A DNA stretch of 21,075 bases from Clostridiales bacterium (GCA_019421385.1 JAHZFK010000007.1:1-21075), one strand, 5' to 3'. Counted from the stretch's first letter, positions 8,090-14,510 are shown. A program made the numbers and translations. The notes: a model not told the origin generated them from the sequence alone.

Positions 8090-8857
8090 TTATTCGACTT
8101 CGCTTTCGCCCAGCAGTTCGAGCACATCGACCGGTGTGCCTGCGCGGGCAGTTTCCACATGCAGATGCGGGCCAAGCGCTGCTTCCGCGTCCATGGTTTC
8201 TGCGACTGTGCCGATCGCTTCGCCTGCGGCAACGGCCTGTCCCTCTGCCACGCGCACATCGGTCACGCCGCAGTAGGTCGAGGTCAGGTCCGCGTCATGC
8301 GAGACCGTGACACAGGTGCCGTACAGCCCATCCTCGACGACCTTTTGCACAGTGCCGTCGGTCAGCGACATTACGGTTTCGCCGGCTTCGGCGGCAAAGT
8401 CTGTGCCGGTGTGCACGCGCCAGTCACCGAAAGTCGGCTGGAACAGCAGCTCGTCACCGGAAAACGGTGTGATGACTGCGCCGGAAACCGGACGCACATA
8501 AACCGGAGCGGATACCGTTTCCACAGGTGCGGGCGCGGGTTCCTCGGTTTCGGCGGCGGTGTCTTCGGCTTCTTCATTGTCCTCGGGCTGTGCTTCCTCG
8601 TCCTCCTCCGTCGGATTTGCCTCGTCGGTCTCGCCGGTGTCCTCGGACAGCACCGGCGTGTCCTCGGTCAGGTCGGGCGGCGTCTCAGCGGGTGTGACGA
8701 TGGGCAGGCTGGCCTGCGTTTCATCCTCGGCGGGTGCGGTCGCGTCCGACCAGAGCACCCATGCGGATGCCGCGATGATGAGGGCACAGACGGTCAGAAT
8801 GGTGTAGAAGCCGCGGGTCGAAAGAACTGCGGTATGTTTGGAATTGTATTGTTTCAT
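8090..8857 (-). CDS. spoIIQ: Stage II sporulation protein SpoIIQ, M23 (LytM) domain
   Basis: A 255-residue forespore membrane protein. A short cytoplasmic end precedes one transmembrane helix (about 17-36), then a long acidic, Pro/Glu-rich linker (about 37-112), then a LytM/M23 peptidase domain (about 120-245). SpoIIQ faces the space between forespore and mother cell, binds mother-cell SpoIIIAH and helps engulfment and channel formation. The four zinc ligands of active M23 enzymes appear intact: H149 and D153 in H-T-G-T-D, and H231 and H233 in G-P-H-L-H. B. subtilis SpoIIQ has lost part of this site while clostridial SpoIIQ keeps it, so this copy may bind zinc or cut peptidoglycan. GGAGG precedes the start. 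It lies 46 bases downstream of spoIID on the same strand, an order also known from Clostridioides difficile. Confidence 0.88.
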   Translation of the reverse strand: MKQYNSKHTAVLSTRGFYTILTVCALIIAASAWVLWSDATAPAEDETQASLPIVTPAETPPDLTEDTPVLSEDTGETDEANPTEEDEEAQPEDNEEAEDTAAETEEPAPAPVETVSAPVYVRPVSGAVITPFSGDELLFQPTFGDWRVHTGTDFAAEAGETVMSLTDGTVQKVVEDGLYGTCVTVSHDADLTSTYCGVTDVRVAEGQAVAAGEAIGTVAETMDAEAALGPHLHVETARAGTPVDVLELLGESEVE

Positions 8858-8903
8858 ATCCCTTTACCTCCGTTTTCACCAGTATGACCGCGGAGGAAAG
8901 GGT

Positions 8904-9872
8904 TTATACATGGCCAAGCTCAGTATCCGGATAATAATGCAATAAAATTTCTGTATAATCGGAATTCTGTTCGGCCATGTACTTTGCGCCGTACTGCGAC
9001 AGGCCGACGCCGTGGCCGTATCCGATGGTGTGGAACGTGATGCTGTCATCTGTGGTGGTGATCGTGAAGTTAGTCGATTGCAGGCCGAAGAGTTCACGCA
9101 CAGCGGTACCTTCCACGGTGACACCGCCGAGCTTGACCGTGATGATACCGCCTGCATCCGAACGGACGGAGGCCTTGAACCAGTCATTGGGCGGGCCGGA
9201 TACATCCGCGGAGGGGAATGCTTCGGCCACTTTTGCGCGAAAATCGTCTGCGGAAACGGTGACCGCCGCTTCGTAGCCACTGTATGCCGTGCCGCCGGGG
9301 CTGACCACGCTTTGCAGATAGGGGACATCCTCGCCCCATACGTCGCGCGCGGCTTCGGTGCGTGGCCCGCTGACACAGTGGAATACCGCTGCAATCGGCG
9401 CGCTGTCATAGGTCAGGATCTCACCCTCCGTGTCCTGCACGGCCTGCTGTACGCGCGACAGGTCGCTGCCGGATGCGGTTTCCACCGCGATATCGCGGTA
9501 GGCGGCGCAGTGATGGTAGTCGTCACAGACATCCGCGTCGGGATGTGCGGTGGGGCGGCCCGAGGCCATTTTATAGACCGCATAAGTACGCGCAGCGACC
9601 GCCTGTGCACGGATCGCGTCAAGCGGGAAGTCGTTGGGGATCTCCGCCGCCACCACACCAGCAACATAGTCCTCCAGCGGCAGCGTGGTGGGCTTGTTGT
9701 CGATCAAAATCGTGACGGTGGAGTAATCGCCTGTCAGAGCGGTTTCCGTTGCGGTCGGTGCGGAAGCGGGAGCGGTTGCGCCGGGTTCCGGCTCGCTGTC
9801 ATATAGCAAAAGTGCGGGCGTCAGATATAACGCCATCACAAGCCCGCATCCGGTGAGCAGCAGTTTACGCAT
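8904..9872 (-). CDS. spoIID: Stage II sporulation protein SpoIID, peptidoglycan lytic transglycosylase
   Basis: A 322-residue protein with an N-terminal membrane anchor (about 4-23) and a SpoIID/LytB domain. SpoIID cuts glycan strands in the mother cell during engulfment, in the DMP complex with SpoIIM and SpoIIP. Key pieces are LEDYVAGVVAAEIP with the expected catalytic Glu77, AQAVAARTYAVY at 90-100, C116 and C122 in a C-x5-C spacing like the zinc-binding cysteines of C. difficile SpoIID, RELFGLQSTNF, and GYGHGVGLSQYGA near residue 284. GAGGAGG lies about 8 bases before the ATG. It leads a two-gene minus-strand unit with spoIIQ; in related bacteria it is made under SigmaE. Confidence 0.93.
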   Translation of the reverse strand: MRKLLLTGCGLVMALYLTPALLLYDSEPEPGATAPASAPTATETALTGDYSTVTILIDNKPTTLPLEDYVAGVVAAEIPNDFPLDAIRAQAVAARTYAVYKMASGRPTAHPDADVCDDYHHCAAYRDIAVETASGSDLSRVQQAVQDTEGEILTYDSAPIAAVFHCVSGPRTEAARDVWGEDVPYLQSVVSPGGTAYSGYEAAVTVSADDFRAKVAEAFPSADVSGPPNDWFKASVRSDAGGIITVKLGGVTVEGTAVRELFGLQSTNFTITTTDDSITFHTIGYGHGVGLSQYGAKYMAEQNSDYTEILLHYYPDTELGHV

Positions 9873-9895
9873 GTCCGAAGCCTCCTCTCTCCGAT

Positions 9896-9917
9896 AGTAT
9901 ATGCGGGTTCAAAAATT
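9896..9917 (-). promoter_or_regulatory. Possible SigmaE-type -10 element for spoIID
   Basis: On the minus strand CATATACT (9903-9896) matches 6 of 8 positions of the B. subtilis SigmaE -10 consensus CATACAAT, and sits 23 bases before the spoIID start. No clear -35 element lies at the expected distance, so the call is weak. Confidence 0.3.
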
Positions 9918-9943
9918 GATAGCACACCAAATGTAGGCGGATG

Positions 9944-9972
9944 TTGACAATGCTTCCAATATATTGTATTAT
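9944..9972 (+). promoter_or_regulatory. Strong SigA-type promoter for the SOS-like operon
   Basis: TTGACA (9944-9949), exactly the consensus -35, a 17-bp spacer, TATTAT (9967-9972). Expected transcription start is near 9979, just before the LexA-type box at 9988-10001. Confidence 0.85.
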
Positions 9973-9987
9973 AGAAAACAAGGAATA

Positions 9988-10001
9988 CGAACAAATGTTC
10001 G
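9988..10001. promoter_or_regulatory. LexA (SOS) box
   Basis: CGAACAAATGTTCG fits the Firmicute LexA/DinR consensus CGAAC-N4-GTTCG at all ten fixed positions. It lies at about +10 to +23 from the predicted transcription start, where bound LexA would block elongation or promoter clearance. The site is seen directly; LexA control is inferred from the consensus. Confidence 0.8.
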
Positions 10002-10022
10002 GAATGAATAAGGAGGCAGACT

Positions 10023-10259
10023 ATGCAGCTGCAAGAAATGGCAAGGGAGTACCGGTCCAACACAGCGCTTCTGGAGCTGCGACTGAAGCAATTGCAAACG
10101 GCGCGGCGCCATGCGAGCCAGAATGAGGTGCGATACCGCCTGAAGCGGCGGATCAACTGTTTGCAGGCGATGATCAACGAAAACCGCAAAACGGCTTTTG
10201 TGCTGGAACACTACTATGACAAGGGAGGAAATGCGCATGAAAACAGGAAGGCTGTCTGA
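10023..10259 (+). CDS. Small helical protein of unknown function, predicted SOS-regulated
   Basis: A 78-residue, basic, almost entirely helical protein (LELRLKQLQTARRHASQN, then YRLKRRINCLQAMINEN) with no signal peptide, membrane segment or motif that I recognise. The gene looks real: AGGAGG lies 7 bases before the ATG, a consensus promoter and LexA box lie upstream, and its last 23 bases overlap the next gene, a layout that implies translational coupling. The charge and heptad-like Leu/Ile spacing suggest a coiled coil that may pair with the neighbouring DNA-binding protein; that is inference. Confidence 0.72.
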   Translation: MQLQEMAREYRSNTALLELRLKQLQTARRHASQNEVRYRLKRRINCLQAMINENRKTAFVLEHYYDKGGNAHENRKAV

Positions 10260-10554
10260 GCAGGCGGCGGCTTACGCGGCGTATGAGCACTATATTGCGG
10301 AACTGGGCGAGGACAACAGCGCCTTTCGCGCGAAATTTCGCGAAGCATTTTTTGATGCGCTGCAGGAGCAGCTGACCGCGCGGCAATATGAAGTGCTGTG
10401 GATGAGCGAAGTCGAAGGGCTTTCGGGCAAGGAGATTGCTTGCAGATTGGGCATCAGCCAATCGGCGGTGTCACGTCATCTGTCGCGTGGCAAAAGACGG
10501 CTGCGTATCCTGCTGGCTTATAATCTGGAGCTGCGGAACAATGCGTTTGCATGA
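10237..10554 (+). CDS. Sigma-70 region 4-like helix-turn-helix protein
   Basis: A 105-residue protein. Residues 1-45 are helical. Residues about 47-92 (LTARQYEVLWMSEVEGLSGK, then EIACRLGISQSAVSRHLSRG) form a sigma region 4/LuxR-like helix-turn-helix, the recognition helix being around ISQSAVSRHLSR. There is no region 2, so it cannot replace a full sigma factor; it is more likely a DNA-binding regulator. ATG 10237 is chosen because GGGAGGA ends 7 bases upstream; ATG 10231 in the same frame is too close to that site. It overlaps the preceding gene and shares its LexA-controlled promoter. It occupies the position where C. difficile has spoIIID beside spoIID-spoIIQ, but it does not look like SpoIIID. 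Confidence 0.82.
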   Translation: MKTGRLSEQAAAYAAYEHYIAELGEDNSAFRAKFREAFFDALQEQLTARQYEVLWMSEVEGLSGKEIACRLGISQSAVSRHLSRGKRRLRILLAYNLELRNNAFA

Positions 10555-10606
10555 AAACGATTGTTTTGCAACGCGGCATGAAAAACAGTATGCGCTGGGC
10601 GGGCAT

Positions 10607-10643
10607 AAAAAAACGCCTTCGGCGGCAAAATGCTCCGAAGGCG
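10607..10643 (-). terminator. Intrinsic terminator reading leftward
   Basis: On the minus strand: CGCCTTCGG, 12-base loop, CCGAAGGCG, followed directly by seven T. The perfect 9-bp stem plus T7 is a strong terminator in this direction only; on the plus strand no T run follows. No protein gene lies upstream of it on the minus strand, so it should end the RNA at 10607-10762. Confidence 0.85.
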
Positions 10644-10762
10644 CAGCGGCAGACAAAAAAGAACGCGACATCAGGCCGCGCTATTGCACCGCCCCGTCGC
10701 GTGTCTTTAGCAGTAAATAAAAACGGCTTCAAGCGAATGTTGTTCAGCTGTCCACCGAGGAT
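10607..10762 (-). ncRNA. Candidate non-coding RNA of about 156 nt
   Basis: The interval is framed on the minus strand by an extended -10 promoter (10769-10798) and a strong terminator (10607-10643). Between them is a second stable hairpin: ACGCGAC pairs perfectly with GTCGCGT (7 bp), enclosing GGC/GCC and GUGC/GCGC stems with an AAUA loop. No open frame with a ribosome binding site is present in the interval. I compared it by eye with 6S RNA, SRP RNA and tmRNA and it is none of these as far as I can tell. It runs away from rpsO. The boundaries are predicted from promoter and terminator positions, not measured. Confidence 0.55.
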
Positions 10763-10768
10763 GGTAGA

Positions 10769-10798
10769 ATTATAGCACTGACGGCATTCTTGGGACAA
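10769..10798 (-). promoter_or_regulatory. Extended -10 promoter reading leftward
   Basis: On the minus strand: TTGTCC (10798-10793), an 18-bp spacer, TGC-TATAAT (-10 at 10774-10769, with the TGn extension). The upstream flank is A/T rich. Predicted start is near 10762. Confidence 0.7.
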
Positions 10799-10911
10799 GG
10801 TAAAAAATCGACAAAATCCTGTTTACAATTTGTTCATAATTGTACAATTCGACAGAATGCCTAAAGAAAAGTGCAAAAAAGCGGCGAAGTAAATAAAAAG
10901 TAAGAAATTAC

Positions 10912-10940
10912 TTTACAAATTCGTATAAGCATGGTATCAT
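10912..10940 (+). promoter_or_regulatory. Promoter of rpsO
   Basis: TTTACA (10912-10917), a 17-bp spacer, TATCAT (10935-10940). Predicted start near 10947 gives a leader of about 120 nt before rpsO. Confidence 0.75.
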
Positions 10941-10946
10941 ATATTG

Positions 10947-11065
10947 TACTTTCGCCCCGTGCTTAGCTGCCGGAATTCCGGGCATGTCCCTACCGTGCCC
11001 ATTTCACCAGCCGCAGCCCAGCCTGCGGGTAAGTAAAAAATATATTTTGAAAGGTGAAACACAAC
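10947..11065 (+). promoter_or_regulatory. Structured rpsO leader, candidate S15 autoregulatory element
   Basis: The leader contains the perfect 12-bp palindrome CCGGAATTCCGG, a GGGCA...TGCCC pair that could compete with it (the GGGCA overlaps the palindrome), and a CCGCAG/CTGCGG hairpin (11011-11028) shortly before the ribosome binding site. Ribosomal protein S15 represses its own mRNA through leader structures in several bacteria, including Firmicutes, so a similar role is plausible. I could not match it to a defined S15-leader consensus. Confidence 0.4.
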
Positions 11066-11332
11066 ATGATCCGTAAGGAAGAAAAGACTGCTGTTATCGA
11101 GGCAAACCGCACGCACGCAACCGACACCGGTTCTCCGGAGGTTCAGGTAGCGATCCTGACCGCGCGCATTCAGGAGCTGACCGAGCACCTGAAGGTTCAC
11201 AAGAAGGACAACCACTCCCGCCGCGGCCTGCTCAAGATGGTTGGTCAGCGCCGTTCCATGCTGGCTTACCTGCAGAAGAAGGACATCAACCGCTATCGTG
11301 CGCTGATTGCCAAGCTCGGCATCCGTAAGTAA
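11066..11332 (+). CDS. rpsO: 30S ribosomal protein S15
   Basis: An 88-residue protein, the normal length for S15. It contains the family core THATDTGSPEVQVAILTARI, then HKKDNHSRRGLLKMVGQRRS and Y-R-A-L-I-A-K-L-G-I-R-K at the end. S15 binds 16S rRNA early in 30S assembly. ATG 11066 is chosen because it gives the expected N-terminus and AAGGTG lies 9 bases upstream; the GTG inside that AAGGTG is not a sensible start. It is followed by a terminator and then pnp, the widespread rpsO-pnp order. Confidence 0.98.
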   Translation: MIRKEEKTAVIEANRTHATDTGSPEVQVAILTARIQELTEHLKVHKKDNHSRRGLLKMVGQRRSMLAYLQKKDINRYRALIAKLGIRK

Positions 11333-11347
11333 GAAGAACAAGCAAAT

Positions 11348-11375
11348 AGGGGAGCAGTCTGCTCCCCTGTTTCTG
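11348..11375 (+). terminator. Terminator after rpsO
   Basis: AGGGGAGCA, loop GTC, TGCTCCCCT: 9 perfect pairs, followed by GTTTCTGTTTTC. The interrupted T tract would allow partial readthrough into pnp, for which I see no clear separate promoter. Confidence 0.8.
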
Positions 11376-11401
11376 TTTTCAAAAGGAAGGCGGCAAAACC
11401 G

Positions 11402-11464
11402 CTTTTTAGCAGTTGAAGCAGAGCCGGAGCCCGGTTTTCCGTGTTTGCTTCAAGTGCTAAAAAA
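11402..11464 (+). promoter_or_regulatory. Long hairpin in the pnp leader
   Basis: TTTTTAGCA-G-TTGAAGCA (11403-11420) pairs with TGCTTCAA-G-TGCTAAAAA (11446-11463): 17 pairs with a single central G-G mismatch, and a 25-nt loop that can fold further (CGG/CCG). It ends about 30 bases before the pnp ribosome binding site. In E. coli a long hairpin at this same rpsO-pnp junction is cut by RNase III and mediates PNPase self-control. A small GCGG-CAAAA-CCGC hairpin followed by TTTTT (11390-11407) overlaps the left arm and could compete with it. Confidence 0.6.
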
Positions 11465-11506
11465 GGGATGCGCCGCCCTCCGCAACACAAAAAAGGAGGA
11501 ACAAAC

Positions 11507-13630
11507 ATGGCAAACATCAACCACTTTGACTTCAAAAACTACCGCGTTTTTGAAACCGAGATCGCCGGCCGCAAGCTGACGGTCGAAACCGGCAAGATGG
11601 CGCAGCTGGCTAACGGCTCGTGCCTGGTGCGCTACGGCGACACCGCTGTGCTGGTCACCGCGACTGCATCCGCTAAGCCGCGCGACGGCATTGACTTTTT
11701 CCCGCTCTCGGTTGACTTTGAGGAGCGTCTGTACGCAGTAGGCCGCATCCCGGGCAGCTTTATGCGCCGTGAGGGCCGTCCGAGCGAGAAGGCTATCCTC
11801 GCTTCCCGCCAGATCGACCGCCCGATGCGTCCGCTGTTCCCGAAGGATCTGCGCAACGACGTGTCCATCGTGTGCACCGTGCTGGAAAACGATTATGACA
11901 ACTCTCCTGAGGTGGTCGGCCTGCTGGGTGCGTCCATCGCGGTTTCGATTTCCGATATCCCGTTTGATTATGTGGTTGCAGGCTGCCAGGTTGGCATCGT
12001 AGACGGCAAGACCGTCATCAATCCGACTTCCGAGCAGCGCAAGGTGTCCGAGATGGACGTTACCCTGTGCGCGACCAAGGACAAGATCGTTATGATCGAG
12101 GCGGGCGCAAACGAAGTGCCTGAGGATGATATGTTCAACGCACTGATGGAAGCGCATGAGGAGCTGAAGAAGATCTGTGCGTTCATTCAGAGCATCAAGG
12201 ACGAGATCGGCAAGCCGAAGTTCGAGTACGAGCATCACGACATCGACCACGACCTGTTCGATAAGCTCGAGGCAGAGTGCAACGACAAGTTTGAGGTTGC
12301 CATGGACACCGACGATAAGACCGTCCGTGACGCAGGCGTGCGTGAGATCGTCGACGCATTTGAAGCAACCCTTTCCGACGAATACAAGGAAGAGCATGGC
12401 GCGAACCTCGCCGAGTGCGTGGACAAGCTGCAGAAGAAGATCGTGCGCCGCTGGCTGGCAAACGGCAAGCGCGTTGACGGCCGCGGCATGGAAGAAGTCC
12501 GTCCGCTGGCGGCTGAGGTGCATGTGCTGCCGCGCGTTCACGGTTCCGGTATGTTCACCCGCGGCCAGACCCAGGTGCTGACGCTCTGCACGCTGGGCAC
12601 GCTGGGCGATGCGCAGGAGCTGGATACCATCTTTGAAGAAACCGAAAAGCGCTATATCCACCACTACAACTTCCCGTCCTTCTCGGTCGGCGAAACCCGC
12701 CCGTCCCGCAGCCCCGGCCGTCGTGAGATCGGTCATGGTGCGCTCGCGGAGCGCGCACTGCTGCCGGTCATCCCGCCGGTCAGCGAGTTCCCGTATGCAC
12801 TGCGTCTGGTTTCCGAGGTCATTTCCTCCAACGGTTCGACCTCGCAGGGTTCGGTCTGCGGTTCGACCCTTGCGCTGATGGATGCCGGCGTGCCGATCAA
12901 GGCACCGGTTGCAGGCATTTCCTGTGGTCTGATCACCGACGGCGGTCAGGAGACCACCTTCACCGATATTCAGGGTGTCGAGGACTTCTACGGCGACATG
13001 GACTTCAAGGTTGCCGGTACTAAGAAGGGCATCACGGCGATTCAGGTTGACATTAAGGTCGACGGCCTGACCCCGAACATCATCAAGCAGGCATTTGAGA
13101 AGTGCCGCGTGGCACGTTACGGCATTCTGGATGAGATCATGCTCAAGGCAATTCCGGAGTCCCGTGCGGACGTATCCGAGTGGGCGCCCAAGATGACCAC
13201 CATGCACATCCATCCGGATAAGATCCGTGAGGTCATCGGCAAGGGCGGCAGTGTGATCCAGAACATCGTGGCGGAGTCCGGCGCAAAGGTCGATATCGAG
13301 GACGACGGCACGGTTACCATCGCGGCGGTCAAGGCTTCCGATGCAGAGAAGGCGCGCAAGATGATCGAAGCGATCGTCAAGGAGCCGGAGCCGGGCGAAA
13401 TCTACTACGGCAAGGTTGTGCGCCTGATGAACTTCGGCGCGTTCGTCAACCTGCTGCCGGGTAAGGACGGCATGGTGCACATCTCCAAGATGGCGGATCA
13501 CCGCATCGAGAAGGTAGAGGATGCTGTCAAAGAAGGCGACATGGTCTGGGTCAAGGTCATGGAGATCGACGACAAGGGCCGCGTGAACCTGTCCATGAAG
13601 GACGTCAAGGAAGAAGAGAAGGTCAAGTAA
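11507..13630 (+). CDS. pnp: Polyribonucleotide nucleotidyltransferase (PNPase)
   Basis: A 707-residue 3'-5' phosphorolytic exoribonuclease of standard length. Order of domains: first RNase PH-like core (1 to about 215, with GRIPGSFMRREGRPSEKAIL and SRQIDRPMRPLFPK), a helical linker, second RNase PH core (about 310-540, with SFSVGETRPSRSPGRREIGH, then GSTSQGSVCGST and F-T-D-I-Q-G-V-E-D-F-Y-G-D-M-D-F carrying active-site Asp residues), a KH domain (about 560-620, I-R-E-V-I-G-K-G-G) and an S1 domain (about 625-697). KH and S1 hold RNA while the ring degrades it. ATG 11507 has AAGGAGGA 6 bases upstream and gives the usual N-terminus; codons upstream in the same frame belong to the leader hairpin. 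It is downstream of rpsO and convergent with the next gene. Confidence 0.98.
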   Translation: MANINHFDFKNYRVFETEIAGRKLTVETGKMAQLANGSCLVRYGDTAVLVTATASAKPRDGIDFFPLSVDFEERLYAVGRIPGSFMRREGRPSEKAILASRQIDRPMRPLFPKDLRNDVSIVCTVLENDYDNSPEVVGLLGASIAVSISDIPFDYVVAGCQVGIVDGKTVINPTSEQRKVSEMDVTLCATKDKIVMIEAGANEVPEDDMFNALMEAHEELKKICAFIQSIKDEIGKPKFEYEHHDIDHDLFDKLEAECNDKFEVAMDTDDKTVRDAGVREIVDAFEATLSDEYKEEHGANLAECVDKLQKKIVRRWLANGKRVDGRGMEEVRPLAAEVHVLPRVHGSGMFTRGQTQVLTLCTLGTLGDAQELDTIFEETEKRYIHHYNFPSFSVGETRPSRSPGRREIGHGALAERALLPVIPPVSEFPYALRLVSEVISSNGSTSQGSVCGSTLALMDAGVPIKAPVAGISCGLITDGGQETTFTDIQGVEDFYGDMDFKVAGTKKGITAIQVDIKVDGLTPNIIKQAFEKCRVARYGILDEIMLKAIPESRADVSEWAPKMTTMHIHPDKIREVIGKGGSVIQNIVAESGAKVDIEDDGTVTIAAVKASDAEKARKMIEAIVKEPEPGEIYYGKVVRLMNFGAFVNLLPGKDGMVHISKMADHRIEKVEDAVKEGDMVWVKVMEIDDKGRVNLSMKDVKEEEKVK

Positions 13631-13641
13631 ATTTGGCTTAG

Positions 13642-13685
13642 GAGTATAAAAGGCTGTCAGCATTAGCTGACAGCCTTTTATACTC
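13642..13685. terminator. Bidirectional terminator with a 20-bp perfect stem
   Basis: GAGTATAAAAGGCTGTCAGC, loop ATTA, and the exact reverse complement. The CTTTTA part supplies the U-rich segment in both directions. It separates pnp from the convergent stalk-domain gene and lies only 2 bases from the latter's stop codon. Confidence 0.88.
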
Positions 13686-13687
13686 GT

Positions 13688-14365
13688 TTATGAAAGTTCG
13701 CAGTTGGCGAAGCCGTAGCGGCCGCTGCTGTTATCGCCTTCGTAGACGATTTTGAGCTGTAAAGCATGGTGAAGAGGAATATCAAAATGCGTAACCATAT
13801 CTTCCGCATCCATTTCAATTACTTGGGAGAGATCGCCGTCAAGATATATCTCAAATTTGGCGTCAACCATAGAAGCCCCGTCCAAATGGCCGATATCACA
13901 GCTTAAGGTTTCGTAGTTGCCATTTAGATTAAACAGTGCATAACCAGTACCCCATTCACCGATGGTAAAACCATGGGTATACGTTGTACCTGCCAGAGAG
14001 AAAGAAGCTGGCGTGTAAACATATTTCTTCTCATACGGTGGGCATACATCCATCAGCCAATTTCTGCTGTTCGGTGCGTCTCCCAGATACACGGTTTTAC
14101 TCTCGCCATCCCATGTTACCTGCTTGCCAATGGCATCACCTACCGCACGTACGGGCAGGTAGGTGGTTCCGTTATAAATGAATGGCTCGACTCTGGTGCC
14201 ATTAGCATCTTTAGGCGTGACTTCCATACCGTCTACCACAAGTTTGATATTGTCGTACTGCACAGTAATTGTGCGGTACACGGTGTTTGCTGCAAGTGCA
14301 GTGCCGCCGCATAACGTAACACACAGTACCAAAGCGAATAGCCGTTTCCCAATTTGTAGCTTCAT
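13688..14365 (-). CDS. Secreted protein with copper-amine-oxidase-type stalk domain and NPCBM-like domain
   Basis: A 225-residue exported protein. Residues 1-25 are a signal peptide ending A-L-A-A. Residues about 30-95 match the stalk domain first described at the N-terminus of copper amine oxidases (V-E-P-F-I-Y-N-G-T-T-Y-L-P-V-R-A-V, then GKQVTWDGESKTVYLG). Residues about 110-225 resemble an NPCBM/carbohydrate-binding-like beta sandwich (SFSLAGTTYTHGFTIGEWGT, then a Y-E-T-L-S-C-D-I-G-H-L-D-G stretch). No oxidase catalytic part is present; Firmicutes use the stalk domain widely in surface proteins. GGAGGG lies 7 bases before the ATG. The coding sequence is visibly richer in A and T than its neighbours, which hints at a different origin. 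Confidence 0.85.
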   Translation of the reverse strand: MKLQIGKRLFALVLCVTLCGGTALAANTVYRTITVQYDNIKLVVDGMEVTPKDANGTRVEPFIYNGTTYLPVRAVGDAIGKQVTWDGESKTVYLGDAPNSRNWLMDVCPPYEKKYVYTPASFSLAGTTYTHGFTIGEWGTGYALFNLNGNYETLSCDIGHLDGASMVDAKFEIYLDGDLSQVIEMDAEDMVTHFDIPLHHALQLKIVYEGDNSSGRYGFANCELS

Positions 14366-14392
14366 GAATAACCCTCCAGTGAAATGAATGTG

Positions 14393-14430
14393 ATTTACAA
14401 GATGTATCTGATATGGAACACCTTGTAAAT
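14393..14430. repeat. 9-bp inverted repeat at the start of the stalk-gene transcript
   Basis: ATTTACAAG (14393-14401) and CTTGTAAAT (14422-14430) are perfect inverted copies 20 bases apart, beginning at the -10 box of the minus-strand promoter. They could be an operator or a 5' mRNA hairpin; the sequence does not decide. Confidence 0.5.
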
Positions 14431-14459
14431 ATTGTAATGCATTGGTTGGATGAGGTCAA
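14431..14459 (-). promoter_or_regulatory. Promoter of the stalk-domain gene
   Basis: On the minus strand: TTGACC (14459-14454), a 17-bp spacer, TACAAT (14436-14431). Predicted start near 14424 gives a leader of about 60 nt. Confidence 0.8.
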
Positions 14460-14510
14460 CATTATTGGTGAAATTGTATTGAGATAACTTGCGTTGTACG
14501 ACTTTCCTAT

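Noticed and set aside
9994..10126. Alternative frame starting at ATG within the LexA box (MFGMNKEADYAAARN...)
   Set aside because: No proper ribosome binding site, it overlaps the better-supported gene at 10023, and its start codon is part of the operator palindrome.
10454..10798. Minus-strand open frame of 114 codons across the candidate ncRNA
   Set aside because: It starts upstream of the predicted transcription start, has no ribosome binding site, and reads through the terminator hairpin.
10822..10838. TTTACA-N5-TTCATA as a further pho-like box
   Set aside because: Only two hexamers, one imperfect, and no TATACT 20 bp downstream; it is in an AT-rich gap where such matches are common.
11408..11460. 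CIRCE element (HrcA operator) in the pnp leader, because of TTAGCA...TGCTAA
   Set aside because: CIRCE needs TTAGCACTC-N9-GAGTGCTAA. Here the arms differ after six bases and lie much further apart; an RNA hairpin explains it better.
11450..13663. Long open frame antisense to pnp
   Set aside because: It is the shadow of a GC-rich gene with strong codon bias; it has no ribosome binding site and the translation has no family features. The same holds for the frames antisense to the efflux genes (2728-4128) and to glmU (19486-20823).
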